Source of the DNA: Rhabditophanes sp. KR3021
Lineage: Eukaryota > Nematoda > Chromadorea > Rhabditida > Alloionematidae
Direction of reading: 5' to 3'
DNA length: 64,000 nucleotides
Assembly: GCA_963281155.1 (NCBI GenBank)
Contig: CAUJLY010000006.1
Coordinates: forward strand, 5,952,001 to 6,016,000
The notes below the pieces were generated by a model that saw nothing but the letters and a program-made list of their open reading frames with translations, was not told the origin of the DNA and did not search any database. The position numbers and the translations under genes are program-made. Each line of letters starts with the position of its first letter. Position 1 is the first letter of the stretch. Shown here piece after piece: positions 50,101-60,505 of this stretch.

Positions 50101-50456
50101 TTATTAATAAGCCAAATTTTATAATTAGCTTATATTTACCACAATAAATTGAACTGTTTCTATTGATAAAATATGACAGACTAAAGATGATTAACAAATT
50201 TATTCATACGAAAGACATATCAAGAAATGTTTATTTTATTATTTCATTCAACACATATTCGAAAAGTTCTAGCATATAAAAGTTTTATTTTTGTTTTGAT
50301 AATTTTCAGTAAATGGATTACAAAAAAAGAGATAAAACAGTCACGGTTAGGGTATGCCGTAAAAGTGATAAAGAAATAAATAATAGTAATTTAATCAAAT
50401 TTGGAACAAATGCATAACTATTTTGAATGTAACGAATATTCAGAGGGTCATGCTCT
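47174..50456. other. 3.3 kb intergenic, no gene recognised
   Basis: AT-rich spacer between the GPCR 5' end and the TMEM237 3' end. The open frame at 47414-47704 (minus) encodes a hydrophobic low-information peptide with no splice context and was not accepted. Nothing else is definable. Confidence 0.55.
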
Positions 50457-52211
50457 TCATTCTTCATTAGTAGGCATAGAATTGTCAAATCCTGATAATG
50501 ATTCGTTTTTGTCAATCTTAGCTGCTAACAAACAACCGATTGCCGTCAGGGCGGCACGTATTGTTACGAGAATTTTCCAAATATATAGCTCACTGTAATA
50601 ATGGTCTGAAAGGTCAAGATTTATGTCACTCTGAGAAGCTATTTTCTCATCATATCTTATGCAAGATAAATTCACAGCTGATCCGGCTATCCAAATAATA
50701 ACACTCCAAATTGGCAATTGAAACGAAACAATTCCGTAAAGAAAGTTCAAAAATGGACGATCTTTGCTAACAATACTGAAAATGTTTATTAAATAATTAA
50801 ATTTATCAGCTTACTTATCAAATGCTAGTATTGTGCTTAATGTAAACATGATATTAAAAGCTGCATGTGCTGGAACAGCGAGAGATTGATATCCTTGAAG
50901 CAATGTATTCTAAAAATAGGCAAATAATAAGTTGATGATGTATATACAAATCAAAACAACTCCATATAACGTGGTTGTTAAAGGAATCAAGAATTTATTA
51001 ATTACGTCATTTGTTTTGCTGTAAACTTACTAATGAATTGAAAGCATATGCCGAAAGTGCCTGAGCTACTAATAAGCCAAGTAGAAATCCTGTAAATAAT
51101 GAAAACTTTAAAATTCTTTTTAATATGGTAATTTAAAATTTTTTAATTTAACCAAAAGCTTCGTTTTCTGAATATGCTCATCATTAACGCTTTTAATGTT
51201 ATTACCAATACACATCAATTAGCTTTGTTTTTTGTACACAAGAAGCTTTTAACTCAAAAACAACTCTTATTTATTTTCAACTGTTTTATTTTTATAGGGT
51301 TCCGTCTTACTAAATTACTTAAAAATACTCTTATGACCAAATATCTTCCCGATTTCTAATATGTATCAAAAAATTGAAAAATGATATAGGACTTAAAAAC
51401 ATATCATCATGTGTGCCAAATAATATTGCAATTCATTCAATCATTTAATTCCCGATAACCGAAAGAATAATTACTTTAGCCGAATTATCCCTTAACCAAA
51501 TGTATGCCATACACAATTAATTTAATTTGTAATTCCAGAAAATAAAAACGTTTTTGATTACCTAAACTAATTTAATTGTTAATCTTAATATCCAATTATT
51601 GAGGCCTATGAAAGATCGATTTTTCTTTAAAATGTATTTGACAAAAAAACAAAATACACTTTTGAACTAGATGCAATTGTTTTGAAAAGGGATTTGGCTA
51701 AAGTTAATTAAATAAAATACATTTTTGATTATATACTGACCTTGTATCATGTGAACTAAGGAAGAAAATTTAGATTGAATCAACTTTGACAAAGAAAATT
51801 GAAGATGTAATTTTCTTCTTTCTTTTAAATCATGTTGGGCTTGTTGTGCAATTTGGGACCTATCGAAATGTTCCTTAGTAATTGAAACAAATTTTCCTGG
51901 AAATTAGATTTATTAAAAAAACGTAGGGTTCAAATACCTTTCTTTTGTTTAAAATAGAACGAAGTTTGCCTAGCATTTTCTGCTTTTACCGTTTTTGCAC
52001 TCTTTTTAGTACTATCTAATTGATCCGATGGAAGTTTTCCTTTTTTTGAAAGCGATGGAACTAGGTTTTTTTCTATTGTTGTCCTTGGCGTTGATTTATT
52101 ATCAAGTGAAGTACTAGTATTTTTTAAACTAGACTTGAATGCTTTTTTTCTTACCAAGTTAGCTGTTTGGTCTGAATCGGTAGAGCTTGTATCTTCTTGT
52201 CCTTTGTACAT
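50457..52211 (-). CDS. jbts-14: TMEM237 / JBTS-14 homologue, ciliary transition-zone protein
   Basis: Tetraspan membrane protein of the cilium gate (MKS module) in animals. Five exons, 52211-51938, 51896-51741, 51089-51031, 50909-50815 and 50775-50457, splice in phase to 300 aa. Residues 1-95 are a polar, Lys/Ser-rich disordered head. Residues 95-145 hold KFVSITKEHFDRSQIAQQAQ and a charged helix. The four-TM core follows: GFLLGLLVAQALSAY, then LLQGYQSLAVPAHAAFNIMF and TLSTILAFDNI (matching the TMEM237 pattern LLQQYxxLAYPAQ...TISTVSAFD), then IVSFQLPIWSVIIW and a last TM near AALTAIGCLLAAK. The C-tail is short and acidic. The family call is mine from remembered motifs, but several blocks agree. 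An X-box lies 151 bp upstream of the ATG (52362-52375). Expected in ciliated sensory neurons. Confidence 0.86.
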
Positions 52212-52361
52212 TCTTTAAGACTAAATAATACTTAAGACAATCTTTTAAAGAGGCCAAATTAAAATAATAGAAATGTCAAAACTATAAGTATAACTTATAA
52301 TCGACTTTGCAGAAAATGCTTAAATCGGGAAACTTTTCTAAAAGTGTGATACCATTACTCC

Positions 52362-52375
52362 ATTACCATGGCAAC
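52362..52375 (+). promoter_or_regulatory. X-box (RFX / DAF-19 binding site) of the TMEM237 gene
   Basis: ATTACCATGGCAAC matches the nematode X-box consensus RTHNYYWTRRNRAC at all 14 positions. It is 151 bp upstream of the TMEM237/JBTS-14 start codon, inside the usual window of about 60-250 bp for C. elegans ciliary genes. It sits in the 435-bp gap between the TTR stop (52646) and the TMEM237 ATG. RFX factors activate ciliary genes through such sites. The motif is near-palindromic, so strand is nominal. Confidence 0.8.
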
Positions 52376-52645
52376 GGAGATTACCAAGTCAATTATCCTC
52401 TTTAAATAAGGAATCCTTGGTATAAGAGTATATCAAACTGGCACATAATTTTGCATAAACATGTATAACATTTATTTTGAAAATTAAAAAAGATGAATTT
52501 TAACACAATAATTAATTATTTGACTTTGAACTAAATAATTGATCATGAAGAAAGAAGTCAATTTATAATCACTGTTTTTTAATATGTAAATGTTGTTTTG
52601 CAAAGGATAATATGAAAAGCAATTAAGAACTGGCTAAGTTTACTT

Positions 52646-53187
52646 TTACTGGATGCATTCTCTCTTTTCATCGTCAAAAGATCCTTCAAGATTAAGGACT
52701 CCAATGTCAACCCAATTTTCAGGTTCTGGTTCCCCAGAAATGATATATTTTTTGGGGAAGACAAGCTTAGTTTTGCGTTGACATGGCTAAAATTAATTAA
52801 AATGAGATCAGTTTAATACATGCAGCTAAATTATCTTACTTGTTCCAAATCCATACAGTCGTGCCAAATGTACATAACAACATCGATATCAGTAAGCTCT
52901 CTAGTGTGTCCAAGAAGTTTGAAAGATCCGTCGGCGTCTGTAAGGCAATTTAACGTATATTATATGATATATCCTCAAATTAACTTACCAATAAATTTTT
53001 CATCAAGTGTGTCATCGGGATCAGGTCCACTGTCGATATCCACTAGCCTGACCTTGGTGTTGTTGAAAGCTGGAAATTGACCGCAATAAAGTTTTCCCTT
53101 AACGGCCATTCCTTGCTTTCTCAAGGCTTCAACAGTCGCGAAAGCAACAATTAACACAAGAAGTATTGTCAAAATATATTTGGACAT
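52646..53187 (-). CDS. Transthyretin-like secreted protein (TTR family)
   Basis: Nematode transthyretin-like family (PF01060 type). Exons 53187-52989, 52937-52840 and 52786-52646 splice in phase to 145 aa. Residues 1-21 are a signal peptide (MSKYILTILLVLIVAFATVEA). The fold markers are GMAVKGKLYCGQFPAFNNTK, LVDIDSGPDPDDTLDEKF, then DADGSFKLLGHTRELTDID and MYIWHDCMDLEQPC, with a C-terminal VDIGVLNLEG and Cys. Family members are secreted beta-sandwich proteins; some act as bridging molecules in cell-corpse clearance, most have no known function. The ATG lies 3 nt after a TATTTTTAG acceptor. It faces away from a second TTR gene at 53932. Confidence 0.92.
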
Positions 53188-53931
53188 ATCCTAAAAATAA
53201 TAGTCAGAATTAATGAAATAGTCAGCATCAACTCTATGAAACAGATAAAGTGAATATCTATCACGTCATCCTCTTTTGCAGTGTTTGAAATAAGAATCAC
53301 TGAATTATAAATAATGAAAGTCAATCTTATGCATCACTATAAATGAAAACAGTTGTTGATAAAGGATAGGCAAGTTTTAAGATTACACTTTATTTTCAAC
53401 AATAGAAAATATTTGTTGATTACATTTTCTGCCGTGCCAAAGTAAATAGGTATATTATGTTTGTAAGGCAAAGATTTATTAGATCGTAAGAGAAAAGTGA
53501 CGAGACTAAAATTTATTGTCTAATATCACGTAAAAGCTAATATCTTTGTTACTTGATAAAATATAAAATTGACAAAAATAAAAAATTTGAAATGGAAGGT
53601 AATAAATGAGTTTACAATCTTTGGCAGTGATAGATGACCTATACTTTATTTGTTGGGATAAATATGTTTGTCAAAGAAAAATATTTTGGAACATAGGCTG
53701 TCAATTAATTTACTAATCAAAGTTTAAAATATACGAAAAAGGTGGAGATTAGGTGTTATTATGCTTAGAGTTTCCTACTTTCAGGAAAGCAATTTAATTG
53801 CCACATCTTTTTACCTAGTCTTTGTGTTGTTTAGTAAACTTTGAGGTGATGATTTTTCCATAAGTTTCAAGACATTTGGAATTTTCATACATTTGCAATA
53901 TTAAGTTATTAAATCGTTTGTAATTTTAGAC
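53188..53931. other. Shared 744-bp promoter region of the divergent TTR pair
   Basis: AT-rich spacer between two head-to-head TTR genes, with splice acceptors at both ends next to the ATGs. Both promoters must lie here. No specific site was recognised. Confidence 0.6.
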
Positions 53932-54473
53932 ATGAAACTTTTATCTCTTACAATTATTGGCTCTTTTGTCCTCTTGGCAACTGTGTTGGCTGATCAACCC
54001 AAATTCGCTGAAAATATCATGACTCGTGCTACTGCTATCAAGGGAATCGTTTACTGCGGAACTAAACCACATAACAATGCCCATGTTTATCTTATCAGGG
54101 ATGATTCCGACAGTAAGTTTAGGGGTGTAGCAACAGAGTAATATATTTATTTATAACAATAGATCTTCTTGACATTCTTGACAAAAAAGTAACTGGAGTT
54201 GATGGATCATTTACTCTTGAAGGACACACTGCAGGAAGACAAGAGGGAGAATCTGACATCCATCCAATGGTAAAAATTTTCCATAAATGTGATGAACCAG
54301 AAAAGAAGAAAGGATTCCGTTATTTCCGCTACAAATTCCCAAGAAAGTACGTCACCCTTGGTAGAGTTGCCAGAAAAACTTATAACCTTGGAAAAATTAA
54401 TCTTGAACTTACTTATCCAAAAGAAACTCGCGCCTCAGAAATGCCAGTATGGGAGCCAATTAGTAAAGAATAA
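53932..54473 (+). CDS. Transthyretin-like secreted protein (TTR family), second copy
   Basis: Exons 53932-54112 and 54163-54473, with a 50-nt intron, encode 163 aa. Signal peptide MKLLSLTIIGSFVLLATVLA, then the TTR-like core: TAIKGIVYCGTKPHNNAHVY, LIRDDSDN, TGVDGSFTLEGHTAG and HPMVKIFHKCDEPEKKKGFR, then KFPRKYVTLG and INLELTYPKE at the C-terminus. It is more basic than its neighbour and longer in the loop after the Cys. The two genes differ in intron number and position and are well diverged, so an old duplication rather than a recent one. The ATG lies 2 nt after TAATTTTAG. Function within the family is unknown. Confidence 0.93.
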
Positions 54474-55248
54474 TTCAGCACCAAATATTAATTGCAAAAA
54501 TAACGACAATGTTCTTTATATTTCTTTAATCAAAATTTATAATGCTTCAAAATAAATTTGAATAAGTTTATATAATTTTTAATTATTCATCAAAGTTCAA
54601 ATCTCAGATAATACCATTTTTAAAAATTAAGTTTGTTTGTTTTGTCTTAGAGCAAACGCATAAAAACTATTTTATTTAAAAACAATGTAATCAACCTAAA
54701 GAGTGCTCTGAAGGTTACAAAATAAACAAAATCACTTGACAAAGGTATTTTTAAAAATAATCACAAATCGTTTACTGATAGATTTCCATTTTTTCCAAAT
54801 ATTCTCTGTATATTTCTGCAAGTCACTGTAGCCTAATTACAAGTGATTTTGAACTCATTTTACATATTTTTTGTGTCAAAATTCATTATTGTTAAAATAA
54901 AAACTTGAAAATGTCGTGTTGTCAGCTTAACTTTTTAAAACAAAAAAGTAGCGAAGAATATTTATTCAATAATAACTATAACTATATATCAATTATATGT
55001 ATATGTTTTTTTGTTTATGAAACTACGTTCAAAAAGAAAACTATCTTTATAATCTAATATAAATGTAGTCATTAGCGAATATATTAATGCAATAGTGGAT
55101 TTGTATTACGAATAACAATAAATTAAAAGGCGTTTTAAAGTTTTAAGTGGTAAAGAATTGAAATTTTGTTCTTTTAACAATTTCTGCATTCATAAATTTG
55201 TAAGTTCTGACTTGCGGCAATTTAATTATTTCAGAAAAAGAATTGTAT
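54474..55248. other. Convergent 3' spacer
   Basis: AT-rich region between the 3' ends of the TTR gene and the Cys-rich secreted gene; presumably 3' UTRs. Nothing else was seen. Confidence 0.55.
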
Positions 55249-56222
55249 TTATAAATTAGTTTTGATTTTTTTTAAAACATCCATGAGAAGGTCAACAGCA
55301 TTTTCTGTTTTAGAAGGAGAAGATTTGGCAACTCCTGGTCTCATGCTTCTCATTCTTTTGTGACAGCACGAGTTTTCGGTACATTGACTATAATTTTCGG
55401 AGCATACACAAGCTTGTTTGTCTTGAGAAGGAATTTTAATTAGAATACATTGTGTTATGGCTGGCTCTTCGGGTGTATAAAGTGTAGCAGGTGCTGATGT
55501 AGTCTGCGTTAGTGCTGGCAAAACTTCATACTCTATCATTGGTACCATTGTCGGTGATTGAGTTGAGTCTTCAATAACTACATTATTTCCATGCTCCAAC
55601 AAATCCGATTCCTTAACGATTGTCTTTTGATTTCTGCAATTACATTGATATTGAGTTGAGTCACTGTTCGCAGACATAGGCAATTTAACACACCGGCAAG
55701 GATTAGTCACACCATCTTTGTTGATTGCACCTAGTACCTCATTTCGGAAGTTTATTGTTGTTGGAGCAATCGTTGTTGTGGTAGTTGTAGTCATCGGTTC
55801 ACCACTTTCTTGGGCACAACTGCACTGATATTGAGGAGATTGAGATCCATATGCTTTGTTTTTAACAACAATTAGTACACATCCACATTTCGATGATGAA
55901 AATGGCTGTATTTGTTGCAATTCGTTTTGAAGCTCTTGTTGTTGAACTATTTGTGTTGCTGCTGGTGAGTAATTTTTGTTATTTGAAAGCGGTGATGTAT
56001 TTTGATCACATGAGCATTGAATCTGTGATTGTTGGGCAGAAATGTAAACACAAATACACTGCTGTCGTTTTGTTCTAACAACAAGTTTACCATCCTTTTG
56101 TGCTGTGAAGGCACAAGCCTACAATTAATAACATTAAAATTTATTTAATAATTGGTTCAAAGCTTACGTACATAATTAACAATTACAACAAGGGTTAGAC
56201 TGATTAAGATAAAGTTTTTCAT
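55249..56222 (-). CDS. Secreted protein with repeated C-x-C modules and Thr-rich linkers
   Basis: Exon 1 (56222-56172) encodes MKNFILISLTLVVIVNY. A GTACGT donor joins exon 2 (56118-55249) in phase, giving 306 aa with a signal peptide cleaved near ACA (18-20). The mature chain has three modules of the form C-x-C-x(n)-C-x-C: C38/C40-C52/C54 (QCICVY...QIQCSC), C95/C97-C116/C118 (CGCVLIV...YQCSC) and C158/C160-C176/C178 (CRCVKLP...YQCNC). A degenerate fourth follows (C241...C254/C256), then a Cys cluster (QCTENSCC) and a basic tail. Linkers are rich in Gln, Thr and Ser, including a run of seven Thr. I do not recognise the family. A cuticle, glycocalyx or eggshell role would fit the composition but is only a guess. 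Confidence 0.8.
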
Positions 56223-59200
56223 TATGCAGTGAAATGAAAAATAAAGCCTAACGATGACAATTTAATAGTTCTAAAACAGATCGAAAATTAGTAGTTGCCC
56301 TGATTGGTGAAACTTTACGATTAGATTAATAAATCTTGAACCTTGTGACACCTTCTTATATAGTTGGAGTTTCGAACTAGCTTTAATGTCTTGTTACGTC
56401 TAAAAGGGTGGTCATCGTGGCTTGCTTTCTTCTCTTCAACATCTTTTAAAACTTGAAAACTAATCTTTAAAGATTCTTATGTTTTTCGGTGACAAAACCT
56501 TTTGGATGAACTGTGAACAAGATATTACACAACACTCACCAATTAAAAAGTATAAGGGGCAAAAAATAACATTACCACCAGATAAAACAAACAATGGACA
56601 ACTAAATATTATTACATATGTCTATTGGTTGCAATGAATTGTATACAGAAGTGGGTGATGATGTATTGTCTTAAAAAGCTTGTTCAACAATAGTCGGGGC
56701 AATTGTCTTAGCGAATGGTAGCGTGTTAGAAAGTAAACCTTCCTAATCAAATTGTCTTCTTGCTCATAGAATGGAAAGCTTACAGTTGGATTCGGGTTAC
56801 AGCATATTTTGGAAGTTTTCAATATCAAAGACTTTAGTTATTAACTTATTATTATTATTGTCGCTATCATTGTCTTCAATCAAATCACGAATTATCTATA
56901 ACAACCCAAACCAGAAGATTTCGCTTGTATGTCAAAGAAAATTTTTAGATCTTTACTAAATGTGGCTCCTTTTATAAGCTACTACAAAGTTCAATGATCT
57001 TCTAAATTCAAAGCATTCCATTCATATTACTTAAACAAAATAATCAAGATTATCCTTTGTGTTAGTTTTTATCTTTTCATTGGAAGCAAATTTCTTTTTT
57101 GGTCTTATCTTTCCAACTATCATATATGACTTTAAACTATACCAATTCAAAATACACAGGCACTTCAGCACAAAATAATCTTGTTAAAATATCAAATTCA
57201 TCAATTAAAACACACTTTTTTTGCCTATTCTTATAAATATACATATACATATAATAATGAAAAACAAATGTCTGACTACACTGGTCCCTCCAGTTATTTT
57301 TTAATGTACTTTAGCGTCTTCAAATTTAATACCAACTTGCATATAGATAAATATGATAAATGAAGAATTTATAATATATTCATCAAGCCATCAAAATCCT
57401 TTTAATCGCCTTCTTATTCCTTTGGATTCATTTAAACAAAATCATTGGATTCATCAATATGTGTACATATAATTAAGTTTTATCTTTAAATCACAGGGGA
57501 CTTCATCATAGATAGATTAATTGTACAAATATAAGTTGTCCTGGACTCGATCCCTAAGAGAGGTTTGTAAATAACTGAAAATGCAATAAAAATTTTATAT
57601 CAACTGTTATTCTTACTCTTCTTTTTAAATTACCACTTTTATTTGAAGCTTGCATATTTTGTTAGGTAAATTTCAAAATCAAAATTTGAAAATGACAATT
57701 TTGAGTAAAGTAATCCTTCTAAAAGTTTATTAATTTAATATATTACATCGACGCCATTATTCAGACCCATACTAAAAGTACATTAAATTTTATGTTTCTA
57801 AATGACAAAAAATGAAATTTTATGTATATTAAACAACATGTGCATACGAATACTCTTTGAAATCACTTATTAGGAATGGTGTTGTAAGATAATAAAATTA
57901 AATTGCATGGATTATGTGAAACAATAGAGTATACATTATGACTTGTGTGATATGCATAGTAAATCTTTAAAAACCACAACAAAAAGATGTACTTCGGATA
58001 ATTTATATAACATTTAAAACATATTTTTTATATAATGGTACTTTTTAAGTGATGCCGTGTCACACGCTAATATATCAGCATTTATATACATTTTTTAAAA
58101 TTAAAAAAAGATATATTATAGATATTACAAATCTTTCCAAAAATTGAAAGTGATACCAAACAAAGCAATTTATTGTTCCATATATTCCGATATGTTCTCC
58201 ATTCTTATTTCCGTATTCTTTTCCTCATTTCTTAAAAGTGGTGAAGGCTATTTCACATAAAATGAAATTATATTTTTATACAAATTATTTAGCAAAAATT
58301 ATTTTAGGAAAAAACAAATATTAATGTGTATTTTTGAGTAATATAGTAACACATTTTTGTCTCAAAGTGGCGGTAATGAAGATAAAAATATTTTAATAAA
58401 ATTAAGGATAATAATGAATAAATCTTATGGTCGACTTGATACACTTTTGCCTAATTTTGTTTCTAAACTAAAATTAAAAAAAGAAGAACGTAGCGTTTTT
58501 CCTTATAATTTATAAGTAGGTTAGTATCGAAGGAGTTGAGTTATTGTTTTTGGTAGTGGTTGGTTAAATGACAAGATTTGTACATGGCCATATATTTATT
58601 TAAATGAGTAAGAACTTTGAGTTTTATCTTCATTTATTCTTGGCCTTGCTCTTATAATTATAATGTATTCGTTTTAGCACATTTACTCTTTCCCTCAATA
58701 AAACACATTTTAATGTATGTATTTTCTTAGAAAATGTTTCATTTAAAAAATACTAACTAACTATATAAATATTAAGTATTATATAAAACTATCGTCACCT
58801 CTACTACAGAGAAAAATTCAAAAGTTTGCAAATTTAAAATTGTACAATCTGTTTACCAATTGTAGTTTGCTGTAGTTATGTTTTATTAAATTATACTTTC
58901 TTAATTTTTTGCCACTTCGTAATCATTATATACCAAAAAATTAAAGGAATATAAATTTATCAAATCATACATTTTACTAAATATTCATATATAATATGAT
59001 GTACTCTCTCTTTCGATTCTAAATCGTCTGGCCCATTAGCAGTATTAACAATTTTTAAAGCTCTTTGACTTAATACAAAAAAAGAGATGTAAATTATTAT
59101 GATTATAGTTGCATGGTTTCCAAATTATGAGGAATAACTATCAAAAAAGCCATCATACCAATATAAATATATATTTACATTTCTTTTTTGATATACTAAT

Positions 59201-60505
59201 TTATATCTTTGTAGTAAATAAGACTCAATCAGATGGTTTATTATCTTGGCTTGATAGACTATTTTAAATAATGTACAATCTAATACATTTTATTAATATA
59301 TCATCCAACACCATTTTTTGTGAGATTTTCATTGCCGAATCTACATCACCATATTTATATTAACTCCTTCCTATTTATTCGTGTCACTTTTATACCATTT
59401 TTATTATATCATTAGTTTCCACCATTTTTAAAAGCTTCCTAAACATTGTACATTTATGTATTATTTTATGTATCATTAGGTGTAAGAATTGGCGGATTCT
59501 TTCGATTAAGCGTTATCTACACTGATAATAAAGATATTAAACTTCAAATCCTACCAGTGTACATCCATTACGTCTAAAAATCACACAAACACATTTTGTA
59601 AACAAAAAATAATACCAATATATATCACAATTTTTTCATGCTTAATGAGAAAACTTTAATGATGGCATATAGTTAAATTATTTAGAAAAAATTGTCGTTC
59701 CTTCTTTCCTCATTGCATATATGCATGTATATATTCATTCACTCCTACCATTCTTGTGCCTTCGAAGAAAGTTTTTATTTCTTTAAATTGGTCCTTATAC
59801 GTATATACCAAACACATTTTGCCTCTGTTTCGTAATCTTTTTAAGGCAATTCATATAAATTGAGCTTATCAAGCCTATTTCTGAACCAACATACCTAATA
59901 TCCTAAAATATAAGCTTTTTTAAATGAATGAAATCTTTTTTACAAAAATCATGATAAATATTGCGCATGACTACTTGAATATTTTCAACTTATACACAAA
60001 CTATATTTGGATAAATTTACATGCAACAATTTTTTAGATGTATTTAAACATATATACATGTCCGTACGTGTGTCCTAAAAAATACGTTTATAAAAAGCGG
60101 ATTTCTGATAAAAATAGACATGTATTTATTCATTTTAGTCTGCTGAATATTTTGTAAATGTATAATCTTTACATTTATTTGTTGAAATGCATATATGTAT
60201 TCATAAAAAGGAAAATCCGAAGACGACCAGCATAAATATTTTTGAGTTATTTACAAGTTGTTAATTCTTATAGTTATCTTTCTCCATCTTGTTAACTTCC
60301 TACTTTGTTGTCTTCATCGTACTCTCCTCAACAACCTATGTTCATACGAAGAGGACGGGAGAAGACCTTCGACACGGCATTTCAAAAAACTTTATCATAT
60401 TATTTTATAGTCATTTTTCAAGATTGTTTCAATTTCAACACCCCATTTGGTACCTATTAGGAAGCTTTAAAACGCGGTGTTGTATATATACAATTTCGAC
60501 GCTAA
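56223..60505. other. 4.3 kb intergenic or non-coding 5' region of the PDE3 gene
   Basis: AT-rich, with no gene I can support. The region around 56620-56900 (minus) has coding-like patches in two frames (FDIENFQNML, then YEQEDNLIRKVYFLTRYHSL) but a stop between them. The right part may hold unseen N-terminal or untranslated exons of the phosphodiesterase; an open frame at 60289-60516 begins with a hydrophobic stretch but has no ATG. Confidence 0.5.

Noticed and set aside
56620..56900. Two coding-like patches on the minus strand with a nearby GTAAGC donor and a TTATAG acceptor
   Set aside because: A stop codon separates the patches and no intron repairs the frame; too short to call a gene or pseudogene.
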